Of a stretch of 18,430 bases of DNA, positions 7,013-15,411 are shown one piece after another. The position numbers were made by a program, and so were the translations under genes. Positions within the stretch are counted from its first letter, which is position 1, and every line of letters begins with the position of its first letter. Source of the stretch: Rikenellaceae bacterium (GTDB lineage Bacteria > Bacteroidota > Bacteroidia > Bacteroidales > UBA932); NCBI GenBank assembly GCA_900769735.1, contig CAAGHY010000020.1, positions 1 through 18,430 of the forward strand, read 5' to 3'. A model generated the notes under the pieces. It was not told where the DNA came from and searched no databases. It saw nothing but the letters and a program-made list of their open reading frames with translations.

Positions 7013-8347
7013 ATGAAACGCCGGCTAAAGAAATATGCATTTTTTACAGCCATCATTGCTATTGCGGCGTTGATGGCTGTAAGCCTGCATAGCTATATGG
7101 AATCACGCAATACAGCTGAAGAAGAGTGTATTGAAGAGATTCCTCCAACTCCACTGAACCACCTTATTGAAAACTCTATGAGTGATCTTGTGGAAACGGA
7201 GAAGTTTGATGCGGCAATCAGGCGTTTTATGAGATACTGGGACATTAAGGGTGCCTCTTTTGCCCTTATGAAAAATGACAGCCTCATCTATGCCAAAGGA
7301 TACGGATATTCCAATCTGCAGGACAGTATAGAGTGCGAGGTAAAGAATGTTTTCCGCGTGGCTTCCGTTTCCAAACTCATCACAGCAGTTGCAGTTATGA
7401 GGCTGTGTGAAACCGGGAAACTCACAACACAGGACCAGGTTTTTGGAGAAGAGGGCATATTGTGCGACTCACTTTTTCTGAACTATCGGGACAAAAAAAT
7501 CAAAAGAATTACTGTTGAACATCTGCTCAGGCATACAAGCGGATTTGCAAATCCCCACGGGGATGCTGCGTTCAATATGGACCTTGTGGCAAAGTACCTT
7601 GGAAAGGAGTTGCCGCTTAGTATGGATGATATGGTGGAGTATGCCACCAAAATCCGGTTGAGGGCAGTTCCCGGCGGATGGTTCAACTATTCCAATCTGG
7701 GGTATATCATTCTCTCAAAAGTTATTGAAAAGGCATCTGGAATGCCGTATGAAACATATGTAAAGGATTCAGTTCTGGCTCCTATGGGTTGCTATGACAT
7801 CCACCTGGCCCACAACTTCTCAGACGAGTTCCTTGAGAATGAAGTAAACTATTATGAAGTTAAGGAGGCGGAACCTGTACCTGCATACAACGGTACAGAC
7901 TCTCTGGTTATGAAAAGCCGTGGAGGAAATGACGTGCACGGACTTTACGGTGCCGGAGGATGGGTTGCATCACCTGTAGAACTTCTGAAATTTGTCTCTG
8001 CAATAGACAACTGCCCTGTACGGGAGGAATTCCTTTCCCAGGAAAGCATAGATTTCATGACCCTGCAGGACAAAAGGACCAAACCGGCGGGATGGGCAAG
8101 TGTAAGCTCAAGGGAGTGGCTAAGAAGCGGTTCAATGGCCGGCACAAGTGCCCTTATCAAGGCCCAGAAAGACGGTTATACCTGGGCATTCATCTCAAAC
8201 AGTTCATCTTGGACAGGTCCAGCCCTTTCCCGCCAGATGAACCGTGATATTACACGAGCTTTGCAAAGGGTAAAAAAATGGCCGGAGGTTGACTATTTCA
8301 GTCTTGCCCCGGCAACTCTTCCAACAACTTCTCCTGCTGCTATTTGA
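7013..8347 (+). CDS. Serine hydrolase, class C beta-lactamase/PBP4* family
   Basis: The 444-residue protein has an N-terminal membrane-spanning or uncleaved signal segment (about 8-27) and a periplasmic beta-lactamase-fold domain (PF00144). The active-site SxxK motif is S118-V-S-K121 (ASVSKLITA), and the second motif is Y226-S-N228 in FNYSNLGY. HTSGF at 174-178 and SGSMAGTSALI near 372-382 are further family blocks, the latter supplying the third motif in place of KTG. Relatives include D-amino-acid peptidases, esterases and cell-wall-acting enzymes as well as AmpC, so resistance should not be assumed. It begins 9 bp after the aldo/keto reductase stop and is probably co-transcribed. Its last 8 bp overlap the 3' end of the convergent gene at 8340, and no terminator is visible between them. 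Confidence 0.9.
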   Translation: MKRRLKKYAFFTAIIAIAALMAVSLHSYMESRNTAEEECIEEIPPTPLNHLIENSMSDLVETEKFDAAIRRFMRYWDIKGASFALMKNDSLIYAKGYGYSNLQDSIECEVKNVFRVASVSKLITAVAVMRLCETGKLTTQDQVFGEEGILCDSLFLNYRDKKIKRITVEHLLRHTSGFANPHGDAAFNMDLVAKYLGKELPLSMDDMVEYATKIRLRAVPGGWFNYSNLGYIILSKVIEKASGMPYETYVKDSVLAPMGCYDIHLAHNFSDEFLENEVNYYEVKEAEPVPAYNGTDSLVMKSRGGNDVHGLYGAGGWVASPVELLKFVSAIDNCPVREEFLSQESIDFMTLQDKRTKPAGWASVSSREWLRSGSMAGTSALIKAQKDGYTWAFISNSSSWTGPALSRQMNRDITRALQRVKKWPEVDYFSLAPATLPTTSPAAI

Positions 8348-9563
8348 CCCAAACGTTTACAATCTCACCTATGTACATTTTATGCATAGGCTGTGAAGCC
8401 CTCCTGTTCCTCTCCTCCACATTGTTTACAGCATCAAGGGATATTGACTGGGAAACAAGTTTCCTGCACTCAATTATAAGGGTTGCCTCCCCAAATGCCA
8501 TTGCACCCTCTCCTACCTCAATTGGTGTAAGTCCGGAACCCTTAACTTTATCCTCATCTCTTCCCGATTTTGAGCCACAGTATTTAAGTGCATCCCTATG
8601 TTCCTCCCCGTAGAAAGTGAGTGTATATGTTCCGTTGCTCCCCTCAATAACTTGATATGTATATCTGGCAGGATTAATGAAACAGATGGCTACAGGTTTG
8701 TTGTACAATACTCCAATACCACCCCAACTGGCTGTCATCATATTGAATTTCTCCTTATTGCCGGCAGTAATCAGCATCCACTCCTTTGAAACCTTGTGGA
8801 TAAAGTTGCCCGGAATCTCTTCCGGTGAAATTTTCCTGTAACCCTGCATATTTCCATTTGCTGGGGTCTGTGCAACTTTTGCAGTTTCCTGTTTTGCAGG
8901 CTCATCCACTTGCGCTGCCAGGTTATTCTGCTTGTCTGCCGACATCACTTGTGGGGCATTCCTTACTATCTCGGCAAAACCGTCCCTTGAATAATATTTG
9001 AACGCAATATCATATGATTCAAAAATCTCATCAACCACATCAATGGTCTTCTTCCTGAACTTGCCGCTTATTGGGAGAAGCTTTGTACGCTTCTTGTTCA
9101 CTGCCTGCTCATCTGTAATATACTGCTCTGCAGTAATCTTTTCCACACTTACGCCATCATCATAAATATATTTTATCCTTTCTACAGACAAGGAACTCTC
9201 CTTTTCAGAATATTCCAAAGTAAGGACATACGACATCTGCGCCCTGTCCAATGAAAAGGCATTTCTTGAGAACTCAATCATCATATCACCTACAGCAACA
9301 ATCTTTCCCGGCTCATTGGAAATGATCCTGTTTTTTGCCGGGTCATACTTTCCAAGATACTTCTCCATCCAAGCCTGCGCAACATCCCCTATCTGCTGCA
9401 TTGACCAACTTCCCGCAAGAGGGGTATTTTGTGAGAAAACCACAAATCCGTCACTCAACACAACAGCATCTTTGGCCAGATACCTGCTCATATCACCTTC
9501 GTTCAACTGTGCAAAAGCCCCTACAGAAAGAGCCATAAAGAATATTAAAAACAATTTTTTCAT
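8340..9563 (-). CDS. Exported DUF4468 domain / flavin reductase-like fusion protein
   Basis: The 407-residue product begins with a cleavable signal peptide (MKKLFLIFFMALSVGAFAQ, 1-19). Residues about 33-135 look like DUF4468 (TBP-like fold): DGFVVFSQNTPL, a helix with WMEKYLGKY, GKIVAVGDMMIEFS and SYVLTLEYSEKESSLSVERIKYIYD. A segment with LLPISGKFRKKTIDVVDEIFES (162-183) follows, then an Ala/Gln-rich linker (about 207-240). Residues about 243-407 match the FMN-binding split-barrel flavin reductase family: EWMLITAGN (261-269), NMMTASWGG (274-282), KPVAICFINPARYTY (289-303), LTFYGEEHRDALKYCGSKSGRDEDKV (315-340), ending MYIGEIVNVWVK. The flavin domain is therefore predicted outside the cytoplasm, where NAD(P)H is scarce, so it may bind flavin or haem for another purpose. 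It lies 23 bp after the S41 protease gene on the same strand and is probably in the same operon. Confidence 0.85.
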   Translation of the reverse strand: MKKLFLIFFMALSVGAFAQLNEGDMSRYLAKDAVVLSDGFVVFSQNTPLAGSWSMQQIGDVAQAWMEKYLGKYDPAKNRIISNEPGKIVAVGDMMIEFSRNAFSLDRAQMSYVLTLEYSEKESSLSVERIKYIYDDGVSVEKITAEQYITDEQAVNKKRTKLLPISGKFRKKTIDVVDEIFESYDIAFKYYSRDGFAEIVRNAPQVMSADKQNNLAAQVDEPAKQETAKVAQTPANGNMQGYRKISPEEIPGNFIHKVSKEWMLITAGNKEKFNMMTASWGGIGVLYNKPVAICFINPARYTYQVIEGSNGTYTLTFYGEEHRDALKYCGSKSGRDEDKVKGSGLTPIEVGEGAMAFGEATLIIECRKLVSQSISLDAVNNVEERNRRASQPMHKMYIGEIVNVWVK

Positions 9564-9586
9564 ATCAGATTACATTAATGGGGTTT

Positions 9587-10984
9587 CTATAAATTTACAA
9601 TGCTTTTCATTCCTCCACGGGTAACATCTTCTCCCATATGGGGGATTAGCCCAACGCCTGCAGGAATCTTTAAGGCAGGAGCCTTGGTTGCTCTTCCTGT
9701 AATAAGTTCCAATGCTTTTGCAACCAGAGGATCCTCTGGAGAGCCAAGAGGTATGCCGGACATAAGACCGCTGTCCGATGCCTCATAGTCCGGAGCAATT
9801 CCATCTTTGAATTCCGTAAATCCTTGAGTGTTCACAAACTTGTATATTACAAGGGAAAGAAGCCAGTTGCTTATCTCAAGATCATCTTTTCCACTGGCAT
9901 CCTTAGGCGTTATAAGTGCTGCACCGCAATACTTTCCATAGGATTTTTCACCAACCTTAATTACATCCATATATGGAGTAAGGCCCGAAATTGTTGCCTC
10001 ACTGGCAGATGCCGTTGAACCTGTAGTAAGGACATATACCCTGCTTAAATTAAGGTTCACAGGAATATCGGGATGAAAATATGTATTCATATCCTCTCCT
10101 GTTCCTTTAAAATAGTCCATATAAAGGTCATTCCAGGTTTGGGTAAGGAAAACAGATTTCTTCTTTACAACATTGTAAGGGGCAAACAGACTTGCAAGAT
10201 ATGACGGTGTCTTGGCATCACCGCCCAAGTTATAGCGCAAATCAAGAATAAGGTCGGTTACCTGTTCTCCCTGGAAATAACTGAACACATCTGCCAGTTT
10301 GCTGTGGGACTCCGCATAAAAACCTGCATAAAACAGATAACCTATCTTCTTCCCGTCCGTACTTATCACACTGTAATGCGCCACAGGATCCTCATACATC
10401 TTTACAGCTGTCATTGATACTGTTTTTCCCGATGAAGCAACAGCACCGTCACTGTTCAGCGCACCTGTTCCAACAGAGATAGACGAACCATAATATAACT
10501 GGGTATAATTGGATTCATTCAGCTTGCCGCCATTGAGTGTAAGGAGGAAATCACCTCTCTTCAAACCAGCCTTCTGGGCAGGGGAATTTGGATAGACATA
10601 CTGCACTACAGCAAAGTAAGTATCGGGAGCATTTGAAAAACGCCCAAAAGCCAACGAGTATCCAAAAGTGGTGGACACTCCCTGAAAACTCTCCATAGCC
10701 TCCTTTGACTTGTCTGTAACATATGACCATTTGTCCAGCTCCTTGTTCCTCATCAATTCAAACAGATCTACAGGATTGTCCGCACTTGAATAAGTTATAT
10801 TGCGCGGAATATCATCACTCCACAAATAAGCCTCTGTTGTATAAGCATACACAAACTTGTTGGCCTTAAGAAGGAGTCTCTCCTCCTCAGTATCTGCAGG
10901 ATTATCAGTTTTTGAACAGCAGACCAAAGCACAAGCTGCCAAACATATAATTGCGTACCTCCACGCCACTGCCAATAATTTCAT
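9587..10984 (-). CDS. S41 family (C-terminal processing) peptidase lipoprotein
   Basis: This 465-residue protein begins with a lipoprotein-type signal peptide ending at C22-C23 (ACALVCCSK) and a short acidic linker, suggesting membrane anchoring on the periplasmic side. A PDZ domain is visible around 105-200 (VYPNSPAQKAGLKRGDFLLTLNG, 130-152). The S41 protease domain follows: IGYLFYAGF (214-222), LILDLRYNLGGD (245-256) and TGSTASASEATISG (321-334). S326 is the expected nucleophile, with K351 in SYGKYCG as general base. The 25-residue spacing is the same as in E. coli Tsp. It should cleave unfolded or C-terminally exposed envelope proteins. A candidate promoter lies at 11041-11072, and the fusion gene at 8340-9563 is probably co-transcribed. 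Confidence 0.92.
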   Translation of the reverse strand: MKLLAVAWRYAIICLAACALVCCSKTDNPADTEEERLLLKANKFVYAYTTEAYLWSDDIPRNITYSSADNPVDLFELMRNKELDKWSYVTDKSKEAMESFQGVSTTFGYSLAFGRFSNAPDTYFAVVQYVYPNSPAQKAGLKRGDFLLTLNGGKLNESNYTQLYYGSSISVGTGALNSDGAVASSGKTVSMTAVKMYEDPVAHYSVISTDGKKIGYLFYAGFYAESHSKLADVFSYFQGEQVTDLILDLRYNLGGDAKTPSYLASLFAPYNVVKKKSVFLTQTWNDLYMDYFKGTGEDMNTYFHPDIPVNLNLSRVYVLTTGSTASASEATISGLTPYMDVIKVGEKSYGKYCGAALITPKDASGKDDLEISNWLLSLVIYKFVNTQGFTEFKDGIAPDYEASDSGLMSGIPLGSPEDPLVAKALELITGRATKAPALKIPAGVGLIPHMGEDVTRGGMKSIVNL

Positions 10985-11040
10985 ATACCAAGTTTTTAAA
11001 TAAATGCCTCCGGAAGCAATTACACAGCCACCGGTATATA

Positions 11041-11072
11041 CAAAAATAAAAAAATCACCTTACTTTTGCAAT
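11041..11072 (-). promoter_or_regulatory. Candidate promoter for the S41 protease operon
   Basis: On the minus strand TATTTTTG (11048-11041) matches TAnnTTTG exactly. ATTG (11072-11069) lies 20 bp upstream as a -33-like element. Transcription would start near 11034, giving a leader of about 50 nt. The upstream part overlaps the start of the divergent ferredoxin gene's control region. Confidence 0.5.
11061..11068 (+). promoter_or_regulatory. Candidate -7 element for the ferredoxin/endonuclease operon
   Basis: TACTTTTG fits TAnnTTTG exactly but lies only 5 bp before the ATG at 11074, so transcription would begin at or next to the start codon. No -33 TTTG is seen at the usual spacing. Either the mRNA is effectively leaderless or the match is by chance. 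Confidence 0.35.
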
Positions 11073-11073
11073 T

Positions 11074-11916
11074 ATGGAACATCAGAACACACATAAGGTT
11101 GCGGCACTGTTTTTCAGCCCCACCTACACCACCAGAAAGGTTGTAACGGCAATTGCAGATGGAATTGCCACCGGTATGCAGCTTGGCAAGCCAACAGCAA
11201 TAAATGTTACCACACCTGTACACAGACGTGAAACGCCTGCATTTGCCCAAGGAGACATTGTTGTATTTGGAGTGCCAGTATACATAGGAAGGGTGCCAAA
11301 CCTTATCCGTGATTTCTTTGCCTCAATAAAAAGCAATGGCGCAATTGGCGTACCGGTAGTGGTATACGGAAACCGCGCATATGATGATGCACTCATTGAG
11401 CTGAAAGACATAATGGAAGGCAACGGCTTCAAATGCATTGCTGCAGGAGCCTTCATCGGTGAGCACTCCTTCTCATACACCCTTGGAGGGGGAAGGCCTG
11501 ATGCGGATGACCTGCAGATTGCAACCTCCTTTGGAGAGGATATTGCCAGCCGCCTTGCACAAGGTTGGGATGCCAACGGAAAACTTGAGGTGCCAGGCAA
11601 CCCGTATCCGTACAAATTCTACAACGCAAAAAGTAGTTCCAACAACAGCATAGATATCCGTAAAGTGAAACCGGAAACTCTTCCCGACAAATGTACCAAC
11701 TGCGGCCTGTGTGCAATGCTATGCCCTATGGGGGCAATTGACCCCACCAACTGCGCAATGGTACCCGGAATTTGCATAAAATGCTGCGCCTGCATAAAGA
11801 TGTGCCGTCCTAAAGCAAAATACTTCTCAGACCCAACCTACCTTGAACACAAGGAGATTCTGGAGAAGAATTTCACAAATCCACGCAAAGAACCTGAACT
11901 GTTCTGGAGCAAATAA
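11074..11916 (+). CDS. EFR1-type protein: flavodoxin-like domain plus two 4Fe-4S motifs
   Basis: The 280-residue cytoplasmic protein has an N-terminal flavodoxin-like fold with a phosphate-binding loop SPTYTTRKV (15-23), VVFGVPVYIGRVPN (63-76) and VVVYGNRAYDDAL (95-107). The C-terminal part carries two ferredoxin motifs: C207, C210, C213 and C217-P, then C234, C237, C240 and C244, with extra Cys227 and Cys238. This is the EFR1 ferredoxin architecture, joining FMN and two 4Fe-4S clusters in one electron carrier. The electron donor and acceptor are unknown. It is transcribed divergently from the S41 operon, and the endonuclease gene starts 7 bp after its stop, so they form an operon. Confidence 0.9.
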   Translation: MEHQNTHKVAALFFSPTYTTRKVVTAIADGIATGMQLGKPTAINVTTPVHRRETPAFAQGDIVVFGVPVYIGRVPNLIRDFFASIKSNGAIGVPVVVYGNRAYDDALIELKDIMEGNGFKCIAAGAFIGEHSFSYTLGGGRPDADDLQIATSFGEDIASRLAQGWDANGKLEVPGNPYPYKFYNAKSSSNNSIDIRKVKPETLPDKCTNCGLCAMLCPMGAIDPTNCAMVPGICIKCCACIKMCRPKAKYFSDPTYLEHKEILEKNFTNPRKEPELFWSK

Positions 11917-11923
11917 ATACAGA

Positions 11924-12760
11924 ATGATGAAAAAAATAAAAAAGATATTGGTTCTGCTGGTTGCTATTGCTACCGGTATAATCTATTTTGCAGAGGAACT
12001 TGGATCTGTTCTGAACGAAATAGAATCGGGAAGAAAAGGGAAATCCACCCTGGCCTCCCTTGAAATTCCTCTGCTGGAAACAGATGCTCCATCCCAGATT
12101 CTGGAGTATACCGGACATACCCTTTCCTACAATAATGAGACACGCCTTCCCAACTGGGTGGCATACGAGCTCACTGCAACTGAAGCAGAAGGGGACAATC
12201 CACGCAAGGACAAATTTGCAAGGGATCCGCAGGCTGCCGGTGCCCAGGGGAGCAAGGAGGATTACCGCAACTCAGGTTGGGACCGTGGACATATGGCCCC
12301 TGCCGGAGATATGAAATGGGACACCAAGGCAATGGATGAGACTTACTACTTTACAAACATCTGCCCACAGAACCACCAGCTGAACAACGGAGACTGGAAG
12401 GAACTGGAGGAAAAATGCAGGGAGTGGGCGATAGAATATGGATCAATCTATATTGTATGCGGCCCAATAATTACAGAAAATGCACACGGCCGCCTTGGAG
12501 AAAACCAGATTGTGATTCCCGACAAATTCTACAAGGTTCTCCTCATCCAAAAGGACGGGAAATACCAAGGAGCCGGATTCCTATTTACCAACTATCCAAA
12601 AAGAGATTCAAGGATAAGTACCAAGCCTGGCCCAAACAGGCCGCTTGAATCATATATGGTTACAATAGATGAGGTGGAAGCGGCAACAGGAATGGACTTC
12701 TTCCCAAAACTGCCCGATTCAGTTGAAACGGCCGTTGAGATAAAATCCATATTGTTCTGA
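11924..12760 (+). CDS. DNA/RNA non-specific endonuclease (NUC1 family)
   Basis: I place the start at the MMKK pair at 11924, because the longer open frame upstream overlaps the ferredoxin gene. The 278-residue protein has a basic N-terminus and a hydrophobic helix (about 8-23), so it is exported or anchored in the membrane. The beta-beta-alpha-metal nuclease domain shows DRGHMAPAGD (120-129), with H123 as the catalytic base. NICPQNHQLNNGDW (145-158) follows, where N154 corresponds to the Mg-binding Asn of Serratia nuclease and E162 to its Glu127. The domain ends with TKPGPNRPLESYMVTIDEVEAATGMDFFPKLPD. Likely roles are scavenging of external nucleic acids or envelope defence (inference). The stop is 11 bp from the convergent feoAB stop, with no visible terminator. 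Confidence 0.93.
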   Translation: MMKKIKKILVLLVAIATGIIYFAEELGSVLNEIESGRKGKSTLASLEIPLLETDAPSQILEYTGHTLSYNNETRLPNWVAYELTATEAEGDNPRKDKFARDPQAAGAQGSKEDYRNSGWDRGHMAPAGDMKWDTKAMDETYYFTNICPQNHQLNNGDWKELEEKCREWAIEYGSIYIVCGPIITENAHGRLGENQIVIPDKFYKVLLIQKDGKYQGAGFLFTNYPKRDSRISTKPGPNRPLESYMVTIDEVEAATGMDFFPKLPDSVETAVEIKSILF

Positions 12761-12771
12761 CATCCGGTATT

Positions 12772-15246
12772 CTAAAGCATACCACTTATAAGTTTTACCA
12801 CAAATGCCGCCAGCCACGCCATTGAGCAGCTGTAAAGGACCATAAACAGTGCCCATTTTCCGCCGGCCTCCTTCTTTATGGCTGCAATTGCCGCCACGCA
12901 AGGGATATAGATGAGTATGAACAGCATAAGTGAATAGCCTGTGGCTGGGGTAAAAATCCTCTCACCCACTTTTGGGCCGTGGTCAAATGTCTGCTCAGAG
13001 AGTTTGTTCTGCAGGGTAACCTCAGAATCGTCGGGAGACTGGTAAAGTACTCCCATTGAGCTAAGGATAAGTTCCTTGGCGGTAATGCCGGTAAAAAGGC
13101 TCACACCAATTTTCCAGTCATATCCAAGCGGAGTGAACACCGGTTCCACAAACTGCCCAATCTGGGCAATGTAAGACTGCTCAATCTGCTCATACTTCTG
13201 CTCTGCCTGCAATGCCAGTACCCCCTGGTGAATTTCCTCTGCAGGAGCCCCGCTCTGCTGCAGTTCCACTGCAAGTGCTTCATAATCCTTTGAGAACCCC
13301 GTTTTGTGAGGGAAATAGCCCAAAGCCCAAATGAAGATTGATCCTACCAGAATGGTGGTACCCATCTTGCGCAAATACTGCTGGCTGCGTCCCCACATAT
13401 GGTTAAGTGAATTCCTAAGGGTTGGCATCCTGTAAGGCGGCAACTCCATTACAAAAGGGATATCCTCCTTCTTCTTAAAGAACTTGCGCAACATAAGTGC
13501 TGTAAATACAGCCATAAGCATACCTATAAAGTACACGGAGAAAAGAATTGCCCCCTGATGTCTGGTAAACAATGCTGTAACAAACAGCATATAGATAGGG
13601 TACTTGGTACCGCAGCTCATAAACGGAATCATCATAATGGTAATGATCCTGTCCTTGCGGTTCTCAAGGGTTCTGGTAGCCATAATGGCCGGCACATTGC
13701 ATCCGAACCCCATAATGATTGGAATTACAGACTTGCCGTGCAACCCAATCTTGTGCATCACCTTGTCCATAAGGAACGCCACCCTGGCCATATAGCCGGT
13801 ATCCTCCATAAATGAGAGGAACAGGAACAGAATCATAATCTGCGGGAAAAACACAATCACACTTCCCACACCGGCAATTGCCCCCTCTACCACAAGATCC
13901 CTCACCATTCCTTCAGGCAACATTTCGCCTATAGTCTGGCTCAACCAGGCCACCCCGGCATCAATCCAGTCTGTAGGATACTGTCCAATGAAAAATGTCA
14001 TCTGGAACACCAGAAACATAAAGATAAAGAACAGCGGCAACCCAAACCACTTGTGGGTAAGGATATTGTCCAACCTGTACTTCCTCTCCGTATATTTGTT
14101 GGAGGCGTGGGTATAAGTCTCCTCCAGAGCACCGTGAATGAACGCATACTTGGCATCAGTAATTACCGACGCCGAATTGTCATTATACTCCCTCTCTATC
14201 CTCTTTACCTGCTTTGCCGCACACTCCAGAATCTCATCGGTACCGGGGAACCTGTCTACCTGAGCCGTAAACTCCTTGTCTGCCTCAAGCAGCTTGATGG
14301 CCGCATACTGCGGATGGAACTGGTCCTTAAGCTCCTTGTTCTTCTTTATAAGCTGCTTTACAGTGCGGAGCGACTCATTTATAGTATTGCCGTAATTGAT
14401 ATGGAAATGCCTGTAATCCTTGTCATTGTCATTATAGATGTCAATAATGCGCTCCAGCAGCTCCTGCAATCCTATTCCCTTGGTAGCCACAACCGGCACA
14501 AACGGAATGCCGATCATCTTGCCAAGCATTGTATAGTCAAACTTGTCACCCTTCTTCTCCAGCTCATCATACATATTCAGGGCACCCACAACCTTTATGT
14601 TCATATCAATAAGCTGGGTGGTGAGATAAAGGTTCCTCTCCAGATTGGAAGCATCAACCACATTCACAACAACATCGGGAAGATTCTCTATAAGATGCTT
14701 CCTTACATACAGCTCCTCCTGGGTATACTCACTCATTGAATAGGTTCCGGGAAGATCTGTGATATTTATGGTGTATCCCTTATGCTTGAACTGTGCGGTT
14801 TTAAGATCTACCGTTACGCCACCGTAATTGCCGGTTTTCTCGTTGCGGTTGGCTGCTGTATTGAAAAGTGTGGTCTTGCCGCAATTGGGGTTGCCAACCA
14901 ATGCCACATTTATGGTATTCATCTCCTCCTTCACACGCTGCATAAATGCCTCATCCGTAGGAATTGTACCACCCTCAAACGGCTGCTCAAAAGTTCTGTA
15001 CTCCTCCTTGGAAACAATATCAATGAGATTTGCCTCATTCTTTCTCAAAGAAATGCGATACCCCATAAGCTCCAGCTCCATAGGATCACCCAACGGAGCC
15101 TTCTTTATTACTTTTACAGTAACACCGGGCACAAAACCCATCTCATTGATTCTCTTGCGGAAAGCCCCATAACCCTTAACCTTGGTAATGACACCCTCCT
15201 CTCCCGGCTGGAGCCTGTTCAAAGCATTTATATTCTCACTATCCAT
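12772..15246 (-). CDS. feoB: Fused FeoA-FeoB ferrous iron transporter
   Basis: The 824-residue protein combines both Feo components. Residues about 8-78 are a FeoA SH3-like domain (LQPGEEGVITKVKGYG, INEMGFVPGVTVKVI). Residues about 112-270 are the FeoB G domain: G1 GNPNCGKTT (118-126), G3 DLPGTYSM (164-171), G4 NMYD (224-227) and G5-like VATKG (253-257). The linker and then the membrane part follow from about 400, with gate regions including MGFGCNVPAIMATR (512-525) and a second gate block near 725-740. FeoB imports Fe2+ across the inner membrane under GTPase control. The fusion is the usual form in Bacteroidetes. The gene is monocistronic, with a candidate -7 box at 15275-15282. I saw no clear Fur-box palindrome in the leader. 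Confidence 0.96.
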   Translation of the reverse strand: MDSENINALNRLQPGEEGVITKVKGYGAFRKRINEMGFVPGVTVKVIKKAPLGDPMELELMGYRISLRKNEANLIDIVSKEEYRTFEQPFEGGTIPTDEAFMQRVKEEMNTINVALVGNPNCGKTTLFNTAANRNEKTGNYGGVTVDLKTAQFKHKGYTINITDLPGTYSMSEYTQEELYVRKHLIENLPDVVVNVVDASNLERNLYLTTQLIDMNIKVVGALNMYDELEKKGDKFDYTMLGKMIGIPFVPVVATKGIGLQELLERIIDIYNDNDKDYRHFHINYGNTINESLRTVKQLIKKNKELKDQFHPQYAAIKLLEADKEFTAQVDRFPGTDEILECAAKQVKRIEREYNDNSASVITDAKYAFIHGALEETYTHASNKYTERKYRLDNILTHKWFGLPLFFIFMFLVFQMTFFIGQYPTDWIDAGVAWLSQTIGEMLPEGMVRDLVVEGAIAGVGSVIVFFPQIMILFLFLSFMEDTGYMARVAFLMDKVMHKIGLHGKSVIPIIMGFGCNVPAIMATRTLENRKDRIITIMMIPFMSCGTKYPIYMLFVTALFTRHQGAILFSVYFIGMLMAVFTALMLRKFFKKKEDIPFVMELPPYRMPTLRNSLNHMWGRSQQYLRKMGTTILVGSIFIWALGYFPHKTGFSKDYEALAVELQQSGAPAEEIHQGVLALQAEQKYEQIEQSYIAQIGQFVEPVFTPLGYDWKIGVSLFTGITAKELILSSMGVLYQSPDDSEVTLQNKLSEQTFDHGPKVGERIFTPATGYSLMLFILIYIPCVAAIAAIKKEAGGKWALFMVLYSCSMAWLAAFVVKLISGML

Positions 15247-15274
15247 AAAAACACACTCTTGCTAAAATAATTTG

Positions 15275-15282
15275 CAAAAGTA
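15275..15282 (-). promoter_or_regulatory. Candidate -7 element for feoAB
   Basis: On the minus strand TACTTTTG fits TAnnTTTG exactly and lies 28 bp before the ATG at 15246, an appropriate distance. The expected -33 TTTG is not present around 15302-15305, so an activator or a degenerate -33 element is possible. Confidence 0.45.
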
Positions 15283-15347
15283 AATATTAAACCCGCTGGA
15301 TGTTATCACTAATTTGAGGTATTTGCTGTTTGCACAGACAGTGCTGC

Positions 15348-15411
15348 TTTCCGGGCGCTGAGGTTGGTCTGCGGATGGGTTTCCGGGCGGTGAGGTTGGT
15401 CTGCGGATGGG
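15348..15411. repeat. 32-bp tandem duplication
   Basis: A 32-bp unit beginning TTTCCGGGCG and containing GAGGTTGGTCTGCGGATGGG occurs at 15348-15379 and 15380-15411 with a single difference (C/G at the eleventh base). A decayed partial third copy (TTCTACGCGGTGAGGTT) starts at 15412. The near-identity suggests a recent duplication compared with the neighbouring array. Confidence 0.85.

Noticed and set aside
8340..8347. 8-bp overlap of convergent genes as a regulatory device
   Set aside because: Short 3' overlaps of convergent genes are common, and no hairpin or other signal is present here.
14053..14739. 228-residue plus-strand ORF opposite feoAB
   Set aside because: It is antisense to the conserved FeoB G domain and shows no family motif. 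The same holds for the open frames at 14782-15270 and 13558-13815.
15247..15310. Fur box in the feoAB leader
   Set aside because: No GATAATGATAATCATTATC-like palindrome could be found. Iron control is likely on family grounds but not visible in the sequence.
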